Shown here: positions 1 to 8,376 of the stretch, one piece after another
Position numbering within the stretch: position 1 is the first letter of the stretch
Layout of the letters: the number at the start of each line of letters is the position of its first letter
DNA from: Nocardia huaxiensis
GTDB lineage: Bacteria > Actinomycetota > Actinomycetes > Mycobacteriales > Mycobacteriaceae
DNA length: 64,000 bases
Assembly: GCF_013744875.1 (NCBI RefSeq)
Contig: NZ_CP059399.1
Location: 4,588,001-4,652,000 of the forward strand
Direction: 5' to 3'
Translations under genes and position numbers: made by a program
The notes under the pieces: generated by a model
Database searches by the model: none
Seen by the model: only the letters and a program-made list of their open reading frames with translations
Told to the model about the DNA's origin: nothing

Positions 1-2
1 AT

Positions 3-599
3 CTGTACCTGTCGCTCGAAGAGCAGTTGGGCGCACCGGGTTTCGAGGGCGCGAAGTGGGTGTGCTCGACGCCGCTGCGCGCCCGGGCCGAGGGGCATCA
101 GGACGAGCTGTGGCGCTACATCCGCACCGGTGACGTCACCACCGTCGCCACCGATCACTGCCCGTTCTGCATGAAGGATCAGAAAGAGCTGGGGCTGGGC
201 GATTTCAGCAAGATCCCCAACGGTATCGGCGGTGTCGAACACCGGATGGATCTCATGTTCCAGGGCGTCAAGGACGGTCGGCTCTCGCTCGAGAAATGGG
301 TGGAGGTGTGCTGCACCGCGCCCGCGCGCATGTTCGGCATGTACCCGCGCAAGGGCGTGATCAGTCCGGGCGCGGACGCCGATGTGGTGATCTACGACCC
401 CAACGGGCACACCAGCATCGGGCTCGGCAAGACCCATCACATGAATATGGATCACTCGGCGTACGAGGGGTTCGAGGTGGACGGGCACGTGGACACCGTG
501 CTGTCGCGCGGGCGCTTGATCGTCGACGGCGGGCGGTATCTGGGCAGCGCCGGGCACGGGCGGTTCGTGAAACGCGGGCTCTCACAGAACCTCATCTGA
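3..599 (+). CDS. hydA: Dihydropyrimidinase / D-hydantoinase, C-terminal part
   Basis: The gene is open at the left edge, and 198 C-terminal residues are visible. It belongs to the amidohydrolase family that opens dihydropyrimidine and hydantoin rings in reductive pyrimidine breakdown. Visible marks are TTVATDHCPF, which carries the last metal-binding Asp of the binuclear centre, the KIPNGIGGVEHR loop, and the family ending around SPGADADVVIYDP (composite-domain beta strands). The true start lies outside the window. The next gene follows after a short gap on the same strand, and the downstream ABC importer suggests one operon for pyrimidine or hydantoin use. The dihydropyrimidinase family call is firm; the exact substrate is not. 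Confidence 0.93.
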   Translation: MYLSLEEQLGAPGFEGAKWVCSTPLRARAEGHQDELWRYIRTGDVTTVATDHCPFCMKDQKELGLGDFSKIPNGIGGVEHRMDLMFQGVKDGRLSLEKWVEVCCTAPARMFGMYPRKGVISPGADADVVIYDPNGHTSIGLGKTHHMNMDHSAYEGFEVDGHVDTVLSRGRLIVDGGRYLGSAGHGRFVKRGLSQNLI

Positions 600-633
600 T
601 TCGCAGCGACGACAATCGATCGGAGTGTGCCGC

Positions 634-1671
634 ATGGACATCGGTGTGGTGCTGCAATGCACACCGCCCGCCTCCCGGGTCGTGGAATTGGCGAGAGTGG
701 CGGAGACGCACGGGTTCTCGCACGTGTGGACGTTCGATTCGCATCTGCTGTGGCAGGAGCCGTACGTCATCTACAGCCAGATCCTCGCCGCCACCCGCAA
801 AGTCGTGGTCGGTCCGATGGTGACCAATCCGTCCACCCGCGATTGGACGGTGACGGCATCGACCTTCGCGACGCTCAACGACATGTTCGGCAACCGCACC
901 ATCTGCGGGATCGGGCGCGGGGATTCGGCGGTGCGGACCCTCGGCGGGAAGCCGGCGACGCTGGCGACCTTGAAGGAATCCATCGGCGTCATCAGGGAAT
1001 TGGGCAATGGGCGCAGTGCGCGGGTCGGCGACACCGTCATCCGGTTCCCGTGGGCGGCCGGTTCCCGACTGCCGGTGTGGGTGGCCGGATACGGTCCGCG
1101 CGCACTGGATCTCACCGGTGAGGTGGCCGACGGGTTCATTCTGCAACTCGCCGATCCGGACATCACCGCGTGGACCATTGCCCGGGTGCGGGCCGCGGCC
1201 GAGCGCGCCGGGCGGGATCCGCGGGAGGTGACCATCTGTGTGGCCGCGCCCGCCTACGTCACCGACGGCACCGTGGCCGGGCTGAAACACGCACGGGAGC
1301 AATGCCGTTGGTTCGGCGGCATGGTCGGCAACCATGTGGCCGATATCGTCGCCCGCTACGGTTCGTCGAGTGACGTGCCGGCCGCGCTCACCGAGTACAT
1401 CGCGGGACGGCAGGGGTACGACTACAACCAGCACGGCCGGGCGGGCAATACGCACGCCGATTTCGTGCCCGACGCCATCGTGGACCGGTTCTGCCTGATC
1501 GGCACGCCCGACGAGCAATTGGCGCGATTGCGGGAGCTCGAGGAGCTGGGCGTCGACCAGTTCGCGGTGTATCTGCAACACGATGCCAAGACCGCGACGC
1601 TGGAGGCTTACGGCGAATCGGTGCTGCCGCGACTGGCGGGACCGGCCACGGCGACGGCGCGGGCGACATGA
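634..1671 (+). CDS. Luciferase-like (LLM class) probable F420-dependent oxidoreductase
   Basis: A 345-residue single-domain TIM-barrel protein of the bacterial luciferase-like family (N-terminal MDIGVVLQ strand, GIGRGDSAVRTLGG phosphate-type loop, VAGYGPRALDLTGEVADGF near the middle). Members of this family next to hydA are usually annotated as F420-dependent oxidoreductases. The ATG at 634 has GGAG at 622-625 with an 8-base gap and is preferred over the in-frame GTG at 625. The stop overlaps the next start (ATGA, 1668-1671), so translation is probably coupled to the permease. Inferred role: a redox step acting on the same pyrimidine-type substrate. Whether the cofactor is F420 or FMN cannot be settled from sequence. 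Confidence 0.85.
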   Translation: MDIGVVLQCTPPASRVVELARVAETHGFSHVWTFDSHLLWQEPYVIYSQILAATRKVVVGPMVTNPSTRDWTVTASTFATLNDMFGNRTICGIGRGDSAVRTLGGKPATLATLKESIGVIRELGNGRSARVGDTVIRFPWAAGSRLPVWVAGYGPRALDLTGEVADGFILQLADPDITAWTIARVRAAAERAGRDPREVTICVAAPAYVTDGTVAGLKHAREQCRWFGGMVGNHVADIVARYGSSSDVPAALTEYIAGRQGYDYNQHGRAGNTHADFVPDAIVDRFCLIGTPDEQLARLRELEELGVDQFAVYLQHDAKTATLEAYGESVLPRLAGPATATARAT

Positions 1672-2651
1672 GCACGCGGGTGGCGTCCCCGGATCGCGTG
1701 CCGGAGCCGGGGCGCGGTCCCGATGCCGGGCGGGGCAGTGACGCGGAACCGCCTGTGCGTGAACCGCTTCCATGGCTGCGCTGGATCGTGCTCGGCCTGG
1801 CGCGTAGCAAGGGTCTGCTGTATCCGGCCGCCGCGTTCGCGCTGCTGATCGTGGTGTGGGAGGCGGTCAAACTGCTGGTGCCCGCCGATGGCGTGAGCAT
1901 CGGGGATCAGCGCGTGCTGCCGCGCACCTCCGACGGCGCGCTGCCGCACGTGTGGACGGTGCTCACCGTGCTCGGGGAGCCCGACGGGAAATCCACCGTC
2001 GGCGGAACCCTGTTGCGCACCGGCGGATTCACCCTCGAGCTCGCACTGCTGGCGCTCACCCTGGGCACCGTGGTCGGGATCGCGCTGGCCGTGCTCATGC
2101 AGCGGTTCGCCTGGGTGGAGCGTGGCCTGCTGCCGTATGTCATTGTCTCCCAGACCATTCCGCTCATCGCCCTCGCCCCGCTGGTGGCGGGCTGGGGCGG
2201 CAAGATCCATCTCGGCAGCCAGCCGTGGAAACCGTGGATGAGCATTGTGGTCATCGCGGCCTACCTGGTGTTCTTCCCCGTCGCCGTCGGCATGCTGCGC
2301 GGACTGCAATCCCCGGCCAAGGCGTCGGTGGAACTCATGCACAGCTGCGCCGCCGGATGGTGGGGCACCCTGCTGCATCTGCGCCTGCCCGCCGCGGTCC
2401 CGCACCTGCTGCCCGCGCTGCGCCTCGGCGCTGCCGCCGCGGTGATCGGCGCGGTCGTCGCCGAGATATCCACCGGCACCGCGGGCGGCATCGGACGGCA
2501 GATCATCGTGTTCTCCCAGCAGTCCACCGGCAATGCGGCGCGGCTGTACGCGGCCGTGCTGGCGGCGGCCCTGCTGGGCGTCGTGCTCACCACATTGGTG
2601 GGCCTGGCCGAGATCGTCCTGCGCCGGTACAACCGGCCCGGCCGCGTGTGA
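1668..2651 (+). CDS. ABC importer permease (SsuC/ThiX type), first permease
   Basis: A 327-residue inner-membrane permease of the nitrate/sulfonate/pyrimidine-precursor class. It has a charged N-terminal tail of about 45 residues, then several hydrophobic segments, with the inner-membrane coupling region around residues 215-260. Its start overlaps the preceding stop by four bases. It is the first of two permeases in the operon, flanking the ATPase gene with the second at 3601-4374, so the importer is likely a heterodimeric permease with one ATPase. The substrate is inferred from the neighbouring hydA and the NMT1-like binding protein to be a pyrimidine, hydantoin or related ring compound. Confidence 0.86.
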   Translation: MSTRVASPDRVPEPGRGPDAGRGSDAEPPVREPLPWLRWIVLGLARSKGLLYPAAAFALLIVVWEAVKLLVPADGVSIGDQRVLPRTSDGALPHVWTVLTVLGEPDGKSTVGGTLLRTGGFTLELALLALTLGTVVGIALAVLMQRFAWVERGLLPYVIVSQTIPLIALAPLVAGWGGKIHLGSQPWKPWMSIVVIAAYLVFFPVAVGMLRGLQSPAKASVELMHSCAAGWWGTLLHLRLPAAVPHLLPALRLGAAAAVIGAVVAEISTGTAGGIGRQIIVFSQQSTGNAARLYAAVLAAALLGVVLTTLVGLAEIVLRRYNRPGRV

Positions 2652-2662
2652 AAGAGGTTTTC

Positions 2663-3604
2663 GTGACCGCCGAGCTATCCGCCCCCGGGACCCCGACGGG
2701 CCCGACGCCCACCGGCAATCCCGACTCCGAATCGGCCGCCTCGGTGCAGCGTCCGGCCGCAAGCGCTTCGCCGTCGGCGGCGCGGCAGTATCCGGCCGAT
2801 TCCATTCCCGCCGTGGAGCTGCGCGGCGTCGGCAAGATCTTCACGGCCGGGGCGGTGACCGCGCTGACCGAGGTGACGCTGAGTGTCGCTGCGGGAGAAT
2901 TCGTTTCGCTGATCGGGCCGTCCGGGTGCGGGAAGTCCACGCTTTTGCGCATCATCGCGGATCTGGAGACCCCGACCACCGGAACCGTTGTGGTGCACGG
3001 TAAGACGGCCCGGCGCGCGCGGCTCGATCAGGACTACGGCATCGCCTTTCAGCAGGCCGGGCTGCTCGACTGGCGCAGTGTGCAGGAGAACGTGGAACTC
3101 CCGCTGCAACTGCACGGCATGGGCAAGCGCGAACGTCGCGCGCGCAGCGCCGAACTCCTCCGGATCACCGGGCTCACCGATTTCGCGCGCCGCTATCCGG
3201 CGGAGCTTTCCGGCGGCATGCAGCAGCGCGTCGCCATCGCCCGCGCGCTCGCGCGCAAACCGCCGCTGCTGCTCATGGACGAACCGTTCGGCGCGCTCGA
3301 TGAGATGACGCGTGAGCGCATGCAGGGCGAATTGCTGCGCATTGCCGAAGAGACCGGGGCCGCGGTTGTTTTCGTCACGCATTCGATTCCGGAGGCGGTG
3401 TTCCTGTCGAATCGGGTGGTGGTGATGTCGCCACGACCCGGTCGCATCACCGCCATTGTCGACACCGGCGGCTGGGGGCGCGACGGCGGCGGGGACGTGC
3501 GCTCCAGCGAGGCGTTCTTCGGTTCGGTCGCGGCCGTGCGTGCCGCATTGCGCCAAGGACACGACAGTCCTCCGGAAAACCCTGGGGGAGTTGATATGCG
3601 ATGA
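2663..3604 (+). CDS. ABC importer ATP-binding protein (SsuB/TauB type)
   Basis: 313 residues. Walker A GPSGCGKST is at residues 85-93, followed by the signature LSGGMQQR, Walker B LLLMDEPFGALD and the switch His in VFVTHS. The GTG at 2663 is chosen because AGAGG at 2653-2657 sits five bases upstream. An earlier in-frame GTG at 2648 would overlap the previous gene. The first 45 residues are a Pro/Ala/Ser-rich tail not usual for this family. The stop overlaps the ATG of the next permease (ATGA, 3601-3604). It energises import by the two neighbouring permeases. Confidence 0.9.
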   Translation: MTAELSAPGTPTGPTPTGNPDSESAASVQRPAASASPSAARQYPADSIPAVELRGVGKIFTAGAVTALTEVTLSVAAGEFVSLIGPSGCGKSTLLRIIADLETPTTGTVVVHGKTARRARLDQDYGIAFQQAGLLDWRSVQENVELPLQLHGMGKRERRARSAELLRITGLTDFARRYPAELSGGMQQRVAIARALARKPPLLLMDEPFGALDEMTRERMQGELLRIAEETGAAVVFVTHSIPEAVFLSNRVVVMSPRPGRITAIVDTGGWGRDGGGDVRSSEAFFGSVAAVRAALRQGHDSPPENPGGVDMR

Positions 3605-4374
3605 CTCGTTACGTCCGGAGCGGGCTGCCGCCGGTGGTGTTCGGGGTGGCGCTGCTGGCGCTGTGGCAGGTGGTCACGGTGGCCGGAGGCGTGCCGTCGT
3701 TCCTGCTGCCCGCGCCGGCCGCCATCGCGAAAGCGTTCGGGGACAACACCGATGCCATTGTCGACGCGGCCGTGGCGACGGGGACCAATGCCTTCATCGG
3801 CCTGCTCGTGGGTGCGGTGCTGGGCATTGCCGCCGCCGTGCTGGCCGTGCGTTTCCACGTCGTCGACGGGGTGCTCGGTGCGCTGGCCGCCGGTGCCGCG
3901 GCCGTGCCCATTGTCGCGCTCGCGCCGCTGCTGAACTCCATGTACTCCACCACCACCGACCTGCCCCGCCGCCTGGTGGCCGCCATCGTGGTGTTCTTCC
4001 CGGTATTCGTCAGCACCGCAAAGGGTTTGCGGCAGGTGCCGCGCGTGCACGCCGACCTCATGACCGCCTACGCCGCCACCGGCTGGCAGATCACCCGCAC
4101 CGTGCGGCTGCCCGCCGCGCTCCCGCACCTGTTCACCGGATTGCGGATCGCCGCCCCGGGCGCGGTGATCGCCGCCATCATCGCCGAATACTTCGGCGGG
4201 TTGCAGCACGGCCTGGGCAGCCGGATCACCTCCGCCGCCGCCAATACCGCCTACCCCCGCGCCTGGGCCTACGTCGCCGCCGCCATGGTGCTCGGCCTGG
4301 TGTTCCTGGCCGCCGTGCTGGTGCTCGAACAGCTCACCCGACGACCCCGCACCACCCTCTGGAGATCGAAATGA
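3601..4374 (+). CDS. ABC importer permease (SsuC/ThiX type), second permease
   Basis: A 257-residue integral membrane protein of the same permease family as 1668-2651 but without the long N-terminal tail. It has about six hydrophobic segments and a coupling-helix region near AYAATGWQITRTVRLP. Its start overlaps the ATPase stop and its own stop overlaps the binding-protein start (ATGA at 3601 and at 4371). These overlaps imply a tightly coupled permease-ATPase-permease-binding protein unit. The two permeases are diverged enough to suggest a heterodimer rather than a recent duplication. Confidence 0.87.
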   Translation: MTRYVRSGLPPVVFGVALLALWQVVTVAGGVPSFLLPAPAAIAKAFGDNTDAIVDAAVATGTNAFIGLLVGAVLGIAAAVLAVRFHVVDGVLGALAAGAAAVPIVALAPLLNSMYSTTTDLPRRLVAAIVVFFPVFVSTAKGLRQVPRVHADLMTAYAATGWQITRTVRLPAALPHLFTGLRIAAPGAVIAAIIAEYFGGLQHGLGSRITSAAANTAYPRAWAYVAAAMVLGLVFLAAVLVLEQLTRRPRTTLWRSK

Positions 4375-5507
4375 GAAGTACCACAACCCGTCTCAAAGCC
4401 TGCGTGGTCGCCGCCACCCTGGCCCTGGCGGCGCTCACCGGCTGCAGCGCCAGCGACAGCGACACCACCGCCGACGGGCTCGCCAAGGTGAAGCTGCAGT
4501 TGCAGTGGTTCAAACAGGGCCAGTTCGCCGGGTATCTGGCCGCCGTGTCCCAGGGCTTCTATCGGGAGCAGGGCTTGGAGGTCGAAATCCTGGACGGCGG
4601 AACGGATATCGTCCCGCAAACCGTGCTCGCGCAGGGCCAGGCCGACTACGCCATCGCCTGGGTGCCCAAGGCCCTCGCCTCGCGGGAAGCCGGGGCCGGA
4701 ATCACGAACGTGGCCCAGATCTTCCAGCGTTCGGGCACCAAACAGGTGTCGTTCAAGTCGGCCGGCATCTCCGGCCCCGCTCAACTGCGCGGCAAGAAGG
4801 TCGGAAACTGGGGCTACGGCAATGAATTCGAGCTCTTCGCGGGCATGACCCAGGCGGGCCTGAACCCGGCCGAGGATGTCACGCTGGTGCAGCAGCAGTT
4901 CGATATGAACGCCTTCCTCTCCCGCGATATCGATGCCGCACAGGCCATGTCGTACAACGAGTACGCGCAGCTGCTGGAAACCAAGAACCCGGCCACCGGA
5001 AAGCTGTACACCGCAGACGATTTCACCACCATCGACTGGAACGACCAGGGCGTGGCCATGCTGCAGGACGCCATCTGGGCCAATACCGAGAAGCTGCAGG
5101 ATTCGGCCTACGCCGATCGGACCGTGAAATTCATCGCCGCCTCGCTGAAGGGCTGGGCCTTCTGCCGCGACAATGTGGCCGCCTGCCGCGACCTCACCGT
5201 ATCCGCGGGCTCCACGCTCGGCGCCAGCCACCAGGAGTGGCAGATCACCGAGGTGAACAAGCTGATCTGGCCGTCCCCCAACGGAATCGGCGTCGTCGAC
5301 AAGACCGCCTGGGATCGCACCGTCTCCATCGCCAAGACCACCCGCAATCAGGAGGGCGCGACCGTCCTCACCAAGGACCCGGACGCCACGGCCTACACCG
5401 GCGACTACGTCACCAAGGCCCTCGACCTGCTGAGATCCCAGGGCGTCGACGTGGTGGGAGCCGGATACTCCCCGCAGCCCGTGACCCTCGCCGAGGGCGG
5501 GAAGTAG
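4371..5507 (+). CDS. ABC importer substrate-binding lipoprotein, NMT1/THI5-like
   Basis: 378 residues. The signal peptide ends in the lipobox LTGC (Cys25), so the mature protein is a membrane-anchored lipoprotein outside the cell membrane. The body is a type-2 periplasmic-binding fold of the NMT1/THI5-like class: residues LQLQWFKQGQFAGY open the domain, and a WFKQ-type aromatic pocket is typical of pyrimidine-ring binders. It closes the importer operon and is followed by a hairpin at 5521-5556. The likely ligand is a pyrimidine or hydantoin derivative, judged by family and by linkage to hydA. The exact ligand is unknown. Confidence 0.88.
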   Translation: MRSTTTRLKACVVAATLALAALTGCSASDSDTTADGLAKVKLQLQWFKQGQFAGYLAAVSQGFYREQGLEVEILDGGTDIVPQTVLAQGQADYAIAWVPKALASREAGAGITNVAQIFQRSGTKQVSFKSAGISGPAQLRGKKVGNWGYGNEFELFAGMTQAGLNPAEDVTLVQQQFDMNAFLSRDIDAAQAMSYNEYAQLLETKNPATGKLYTADDFTTIDWNDQGVAMLQDAIWANTEKLQDSAYADRTVKFIAASLKGWAFCRDNVAACRDLTVSAGSTLGASHQEWQITEVNKLIWPSPNGIGVVDKTAWDRTVSIAKTTRNQEGATVLTKDPDATAYTGDYVTKALDLLRSQGVDVVGAGYSPQPVTLAEGGK

Positions 5508-5520
5508 CCGGCCCGCGAGA

Positions 5521-5556
5521 CCGGGCGATGGGCTGCCCGATCGCCTCATCGCCCGG
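5521..5556 (+). terminator. Hairpin after the hydA-ABC importer operon
   Basis: Perfect 10-base arms CCGGGCGATG (5521-5530) and CATCGCCCGG (5547-5556) with a 16-base loop, placed 13 bases after the last gene of the operon. There is no U-run, so it may act as an actinobacterial hairpin terminator or only as a 3' stabiliser. Confidence 0.5.
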
Positions 5557-5602
5557 CCGCCCCCGGGCTCGAAATCCCAGTACAGCAGCCTGAATTCACT
5601 GC

Positions 5603-5608
5603 TAGATT
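5603..5608 (+). promoter_or_regulatory. Possible -10 box just before the AIM24-like gene
   Basis: TAGATT ends eight bases before the ATG at 5617 and fits the actinobacterial -10 pattern TANNNT. Transcription would start at or within a few bases of the ATG, giving a leaderless or nearly leaderless message. No clear -35 box is visible. Confidence 0.35.
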
Positions 5609-5616
5609 CGGCGGAT

Positions 5617-6297
5617 ATGAAGGTGCAACTGCGGCACAATCCCGCCTCTGCGATTGCCCGCTGCTTCCTCGCCGGAAATGAACCCATGCGGGTCGAGAGC
5701 GGAGCCATGGTGGCCCACTCGGCCGGAGTCACGTTGCAGGCCAAGGCGGAAGGCGGCATCCTCGCCGGCCTCAAACGCTCCGTCCTGGCAGGCGAATCCT
5801 TCTTCGTCTCCACCTTCACCGCCCCACCCCAGGGCGGGTGGGTGGACGTGGCCCCCGCCCTCCCCGGCGACATGCTCAACCTCCCCATCACCCCCGACCG
5901 CCCGTTCTTCATCAGTCGCGGCGGCTGGATAGCCAACTCCCACAACGTCACCATCGAAGCCAAGTGGGGCGGCGTGGCCAACCTCTTCGGCGGTGAGGGC
6001 GGCTTCGGCCTGCGCGCCCACGGCGACGGCGAGGTGGTGCTGGGCGTCTTCGGCGCCATCGATGTCATCGACCTGGCCCCGGGCGAACCCGTCACCATCG
6101 ACACCGGCCACGTGGTCGCCTACGACCTCGCCATGAACTTCACCATTCGCCGCGCCGTGTCCGGCCGCTCGTTGCAATCCCTCAAATCCGGTGAGGGTTT
6201 CGTCTTCGACTTCATCGGCCCCGGTCGCGTCCTGCTGCAGACCCGCAACCCCGGCGCGTTCGCCGCCTGGGCCGGCTCGCACGCCTCCTCCGGCTGA
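5617..6297 (+). CDS. AIM24 family protein (TIGR00266-like)
   Basis: 226 residues of repeated beta structure rich in Gly and hydrophobic residues, matching the AIM24 / TIGR00266 family: ESGAMVAHS near residue 30, GESFFVSTFTA near 65, and GFGLRAHGDGEVVLGVFG near 140. These proteins form a double-stranded beta-helix fold related to the TRAP-like AIM24 domain. The bacterial function is not established. No signal peptide is seen, so it is likely cytosolic. It stands alone between the importer operon and the microprotein gene. Family assignment is good; function is unknown. Confidence 0.85.
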   Translation: MKVQLRHNPASAIARCFLAGNEPMRVESGAMVAHSAGVTLQAKAEGGILAGLKRSVLAGESFFVSTFTAPPQGGWVDVAPALPGDMLNLPITPDRPFFISRGGWIANSHNVTIEAKWGGVANLFGGEGGFGLRAHGDGEVVLGVFGAIDVIDLAPGEPVTIDTGHVVAYDLAMNFTIRRAVSGRSLQSLKSGEGFVFDFIGPGRVLLQTRNPGAFAAWAGSHASSG

Positions 6298-6474
6298 TTT
6301 GGTGTGACATACAACACAGTCCCACTCAATGGGCATAACCCCAGCTGAAACCGGTTCTATCGTGAAATCCTCATCCGGCCCGGCGATCTTTTCCGTCGAA
6401 AAGCCACGCCCGGGAATCTGAATCGTGCATGCTTCACATGCCCGACATGTTGTTACACAGATGAGGAGTCTCTC

Positions 6475-6555
6475 GTGTCCGGTTCTGCTTCGGATCTGCT
6501 CGCCGACGTTCTGATCAAGACCATCCAGGGTCTGTTCACCGGCAGCAGCAAGTAA
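6475..6555 (+). CDS. 26-residue microprotein
   Basis: GTG at 6475 follows the strong Shine-Dalgarno stretch GATGAGGAG (ending at 6468). It opens a 26-codon frame that closes with TAA at 6553 and is followed 16 bases later by a long intrinsic terminator. The peptide begins MSGSASDLLADVLIK and ends FTGSSK. Its core (residues 6-21) alternates hydrophobic and charged residues and could form one amphipathic helix. I do not recognise a family. Ribosome site, stop and private terminator together argue for a real small monocistronic gene. The 177 bases upstream (6298-6474) hold no other gene. Confidence 0.6.
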   Translation: MSGSASDLLADVLIKTIQGLFTGSSK

Positions 6556-6571
6556 GCCACGCCGAAAGGCC

Positions 6572-6610
6572 ACAGCCCATCGAGTCGCGCGGGACTCGGT
6601 GGGCTGTTTT
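6572..6610 (+). terminator. Strong intrinsic terminator after the microprotein gene
   Basis: Arms 6572-6586 and 6593-6607 pair over 15 positions with a single G-T wobble around a six-base loop, and the right arm runs into TTTT (6607-6610). This is a textbook rho-independent terminator on the + strand. It also lies just beyond the 3' end of the minus-strand NUDIX gene and could serve both directions. Confidence 0.85.
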
Positions 6611-6634
6611 GTGTTCTCGGCGGATCCCGGTGGT

Positions 6635-7153
6635 TCAGCGGAGGAGATCGGCGATGAGGACTCGGGTATCGGGGACGAAGGGCCAGGCGGGGTCCGCCAG
6701 GTGGGAGCGGAGTTCAGCATCGGTCCACCACCAGCCGTCGGCGATTTCCTCGGGTTGATGGGTGACCGGGCCGTCGTGACGGAGTTCGTAGGCGAAGAGG
6801 TGGCAGCGCATGGGGCGGCCCTGCCACTCGCCGTCCCAGGAGGCGGTGGCCAGCGGGAGCGGCTTGTCGTCGGTGGGGGACAGGGTGATTCCGAGTTCTT
6901 CGGCGAGTTCCCGGATGGCGGCTTCGGCGGGATCTTCGCCGGGGGCGAGGACGCCGCCGGCCAGGCAGTCGTGCATGCCCGCGAAGACCATTTTGGTGTC
7001 GGTGCGGCGGTGCACGTACAGGCGTTCGGTATCGCGGGACCGGACGAGAACGCCTGCGCTGGCGTGCCAGAGGCCCTCGGCGTACACGGTGGCGCGGTCT
7101 TCGGCGCCTGTTTGGCGGCCCGCGGCGTCGTAGACCGCGATCTGCTCCGGCAT
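6635..7153 (-). CDS. NUDIX hydrolase
   Basis: 172 residues. The NUDIX box reads G-x5-E-x7-REL-x-EELGI: it begins GGVLAPGEDP and ends RELAEELGI, with all catalytic Glu and Arg positions present. The N-terminal part (EQIAVYDAAGR, then HASAGVLVR) and the tail (EEIADGWWWTDAEL) resemble the isopentenyl-diphosphate-isomerase-like or YfcD-like NUDIX subgroup. It probably hydrolyses a nucleotide or other diphosphate-linked compound. The ATG at 7153 is chosen because the family N terminus starts there. The upstream TACTGT on the minus strand could be its -10. Confidence 0.85.
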   Translation of the reverse strand: MPEQIAVYDAAGRQTGAEDRATVYAEGLWHASAGVLVRSRDTERLYVHRRTDTKMVFAGMHDCLAGGVLAPGEDPAEAAIRELAEELGITLSPTDDKPLPLATASWDGEWQGRPMRCHLFAYELRHDGPVTHQPEEIADGWWWTDAELRSHLADPAWPFVPDTRVLIADLLR

Positions 7154-7253
7154 GTGGTGCCCCTTCCTGTCCAATGTGCACAGTAGCGGGCACGGGCGAG
7201 GAGTCCGGCGTAGCGTCTGGGGCGCAAGCTGTTTCGTCGGAAAGGACCCGATC

Positions 7254-7637
7254 ATGCCGCTACCGAAGGCGTTGGCCAGGATCAATCGGCGGGTGAGCAA
7301 TCCGGTGCTGGGGATCGGGGCGCGCATCCTGCCCGGGTTCGGAATCGTGGTGCACGCGGGGCGCAAGTCGGGGCGGATCTATCGGACGCCGGTCATGGTG
7401 TTCGGGCGCGACGGCGGCTACCGGTTCGCGCTCACCTATGGCCGGGATGTGGACTGGGTCAAGAATATTCGGGCGGCGGGGAAGTTCGAGTTCGAACATC
7501 TGGGACGCACGGTGACGGTGACGGATCCGGTGGTGGGGCGGGACGCGTCGGCGTCGTGGGCGCCGCCGGTGGTGCGGCAGGTGCTGGTGGCGTTGCGGGC
7601 CGAGTATTTCGTGCAAGCCCGGATCAGTGCGGTGTGA
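7254..7637 (+). CDS. Deazaflavin (F420)-dependent nitroreductase family protein, Ddn-like
   Basis: 127 residues of the split beta-barrel Ddn-like family: HAGRKSGRIYRTPV near residue 40 matches the conserved GRKSG-x-R-x-TP phosphate-binding turn, and DVDWVKNIRAAG lies near residue 74. Family members bind F420 and reduce quinones or nitroaromatics, or have no known substrate. The start ATG has AAAGG upstream. Its last 14 bases overlap the end of the convergent paralogue at 7624-8127, so mutual antisense effects are possible. Confidence 0.83.
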   Translation: MPLPKALARINRRVSNPVLGIGARILPGFGIVVHAGRKSGRIYRTPVMVFGRDGGYRFALTYGRDVDWVKNIRAAGKFEFEHLGRTVTVTDPVVGRDASASWAPPVVRQVLVALRAEYFVQARISAV

Positions 7638-8127
7638 GGCGCAGGACCACGCCGCCCTGCTGCCAGGTCTGGTAGACGTCGGCCTGGTGCGGGGAGCCGT
7701 CGGGATCGAAACCTATGCCGTTGAATTCGGCCCAGTTCTTGTTGTGGCGGGCGATGACATCGAAGAGGGGCATGACCGATTCGGCGTCGGTGAGAACCTC
7801 GGCGCGGGCGGTGCGCTGCGGGCCGCCCAGCGATAGCCGGACCGGCACGTCCCCACGGATATTGCGGACCCACGAGTATTTCGCCGTGCCCACGAGCAGG
7901 TCCTTGCCGTGGCGGGTGTACGCCAGCGGAATGTCGTAGACCTTGCCGGACTTGCGGCCGGTGACCCGCAGGATGAGCAGATAGCGACCGATGAAACCGG
8001 AGATCACGGGCACTCGCAACAGCGTGCGCATCACCTTGTTGACGATGCTCTGGTAGGAACGAATGGGCTGCGGGCCGGAGGTGGTCGGCGTGCCAAAGGG
8101 ATTGCTGCCCGGTGATTGCTCTGTCAT
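7624..8127 (-). CDS. Deazaflavin (F420)-dependent nitroreductase family protein, Ddn-like
   Basis: 167 residues. It belongs to the same family as 7254-7637, with the key turn RVTGRKSGKVYDIPL near residue 55 and the SWVRNIRG strand near 86. It has a 30-residue N-terminal tail and a longer C-terminal region than its convergent partner. The two genes meet tail to tail with a 14-base overlap. A TetR-like imperfect palindrome (TGTTGCGCGACA, 8150-8161) lies upstream of the ATG. The actual substrate is unknown. Confidence 0.83.
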   Translation of the reverse strand: MTEQSPGSNPFGTPTTSGPQPIRSYQSIVNKVMRTLLRVPVISGFIGRYLLILRVTGRKSGKVYDIPLAYTRHGKDLLVGTAKYSWVRNIRGDVPVRLSLGGPQRTARAEVLTDAESVMPLFDVIARHNKNWAEFNGIGFDPDGSPHQADVYQTWQQGGVVLRLTPH

Positions 8128-8289
8128 GTCGCTCTCCTTCGCTGAAATATGTTGCGCGACAGGTGCATACAGGAGCGAGTATAGGCTTGCCGGGGCGGCT
8201 GGCCCGAGCTCACGGCGCCGTCACCGCCGCCTACGCGGCGGCACCGCCCCAGGAGTGGGCGGACCTGTGACTCACGGTTGCGGAGGAAC

Positions 8290-8300
8290 TGTCTGAGACG
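8290..8300. promoter_or_regulatory. TGTCT-G-AGACG operator-like motif
   Basis: An imperfect inverted repeat with the same half-site as the perfect palindrome before ephD (12295-12309), 77 bases before the PF10118 gene. It may mark co-regulation of the 8.4-12.3 kb lipid-type genes by one TetR-like repressor, which is not encoded adjacent to them. Confidence 0.35.
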
Positions 8301-8376
8301 GATGATGTGGGTATGACGCGTCGGTGGATCGCGGCGGCAACGGGGCTGTCCGGTCGCCGACCCGAAGGTGATGATC

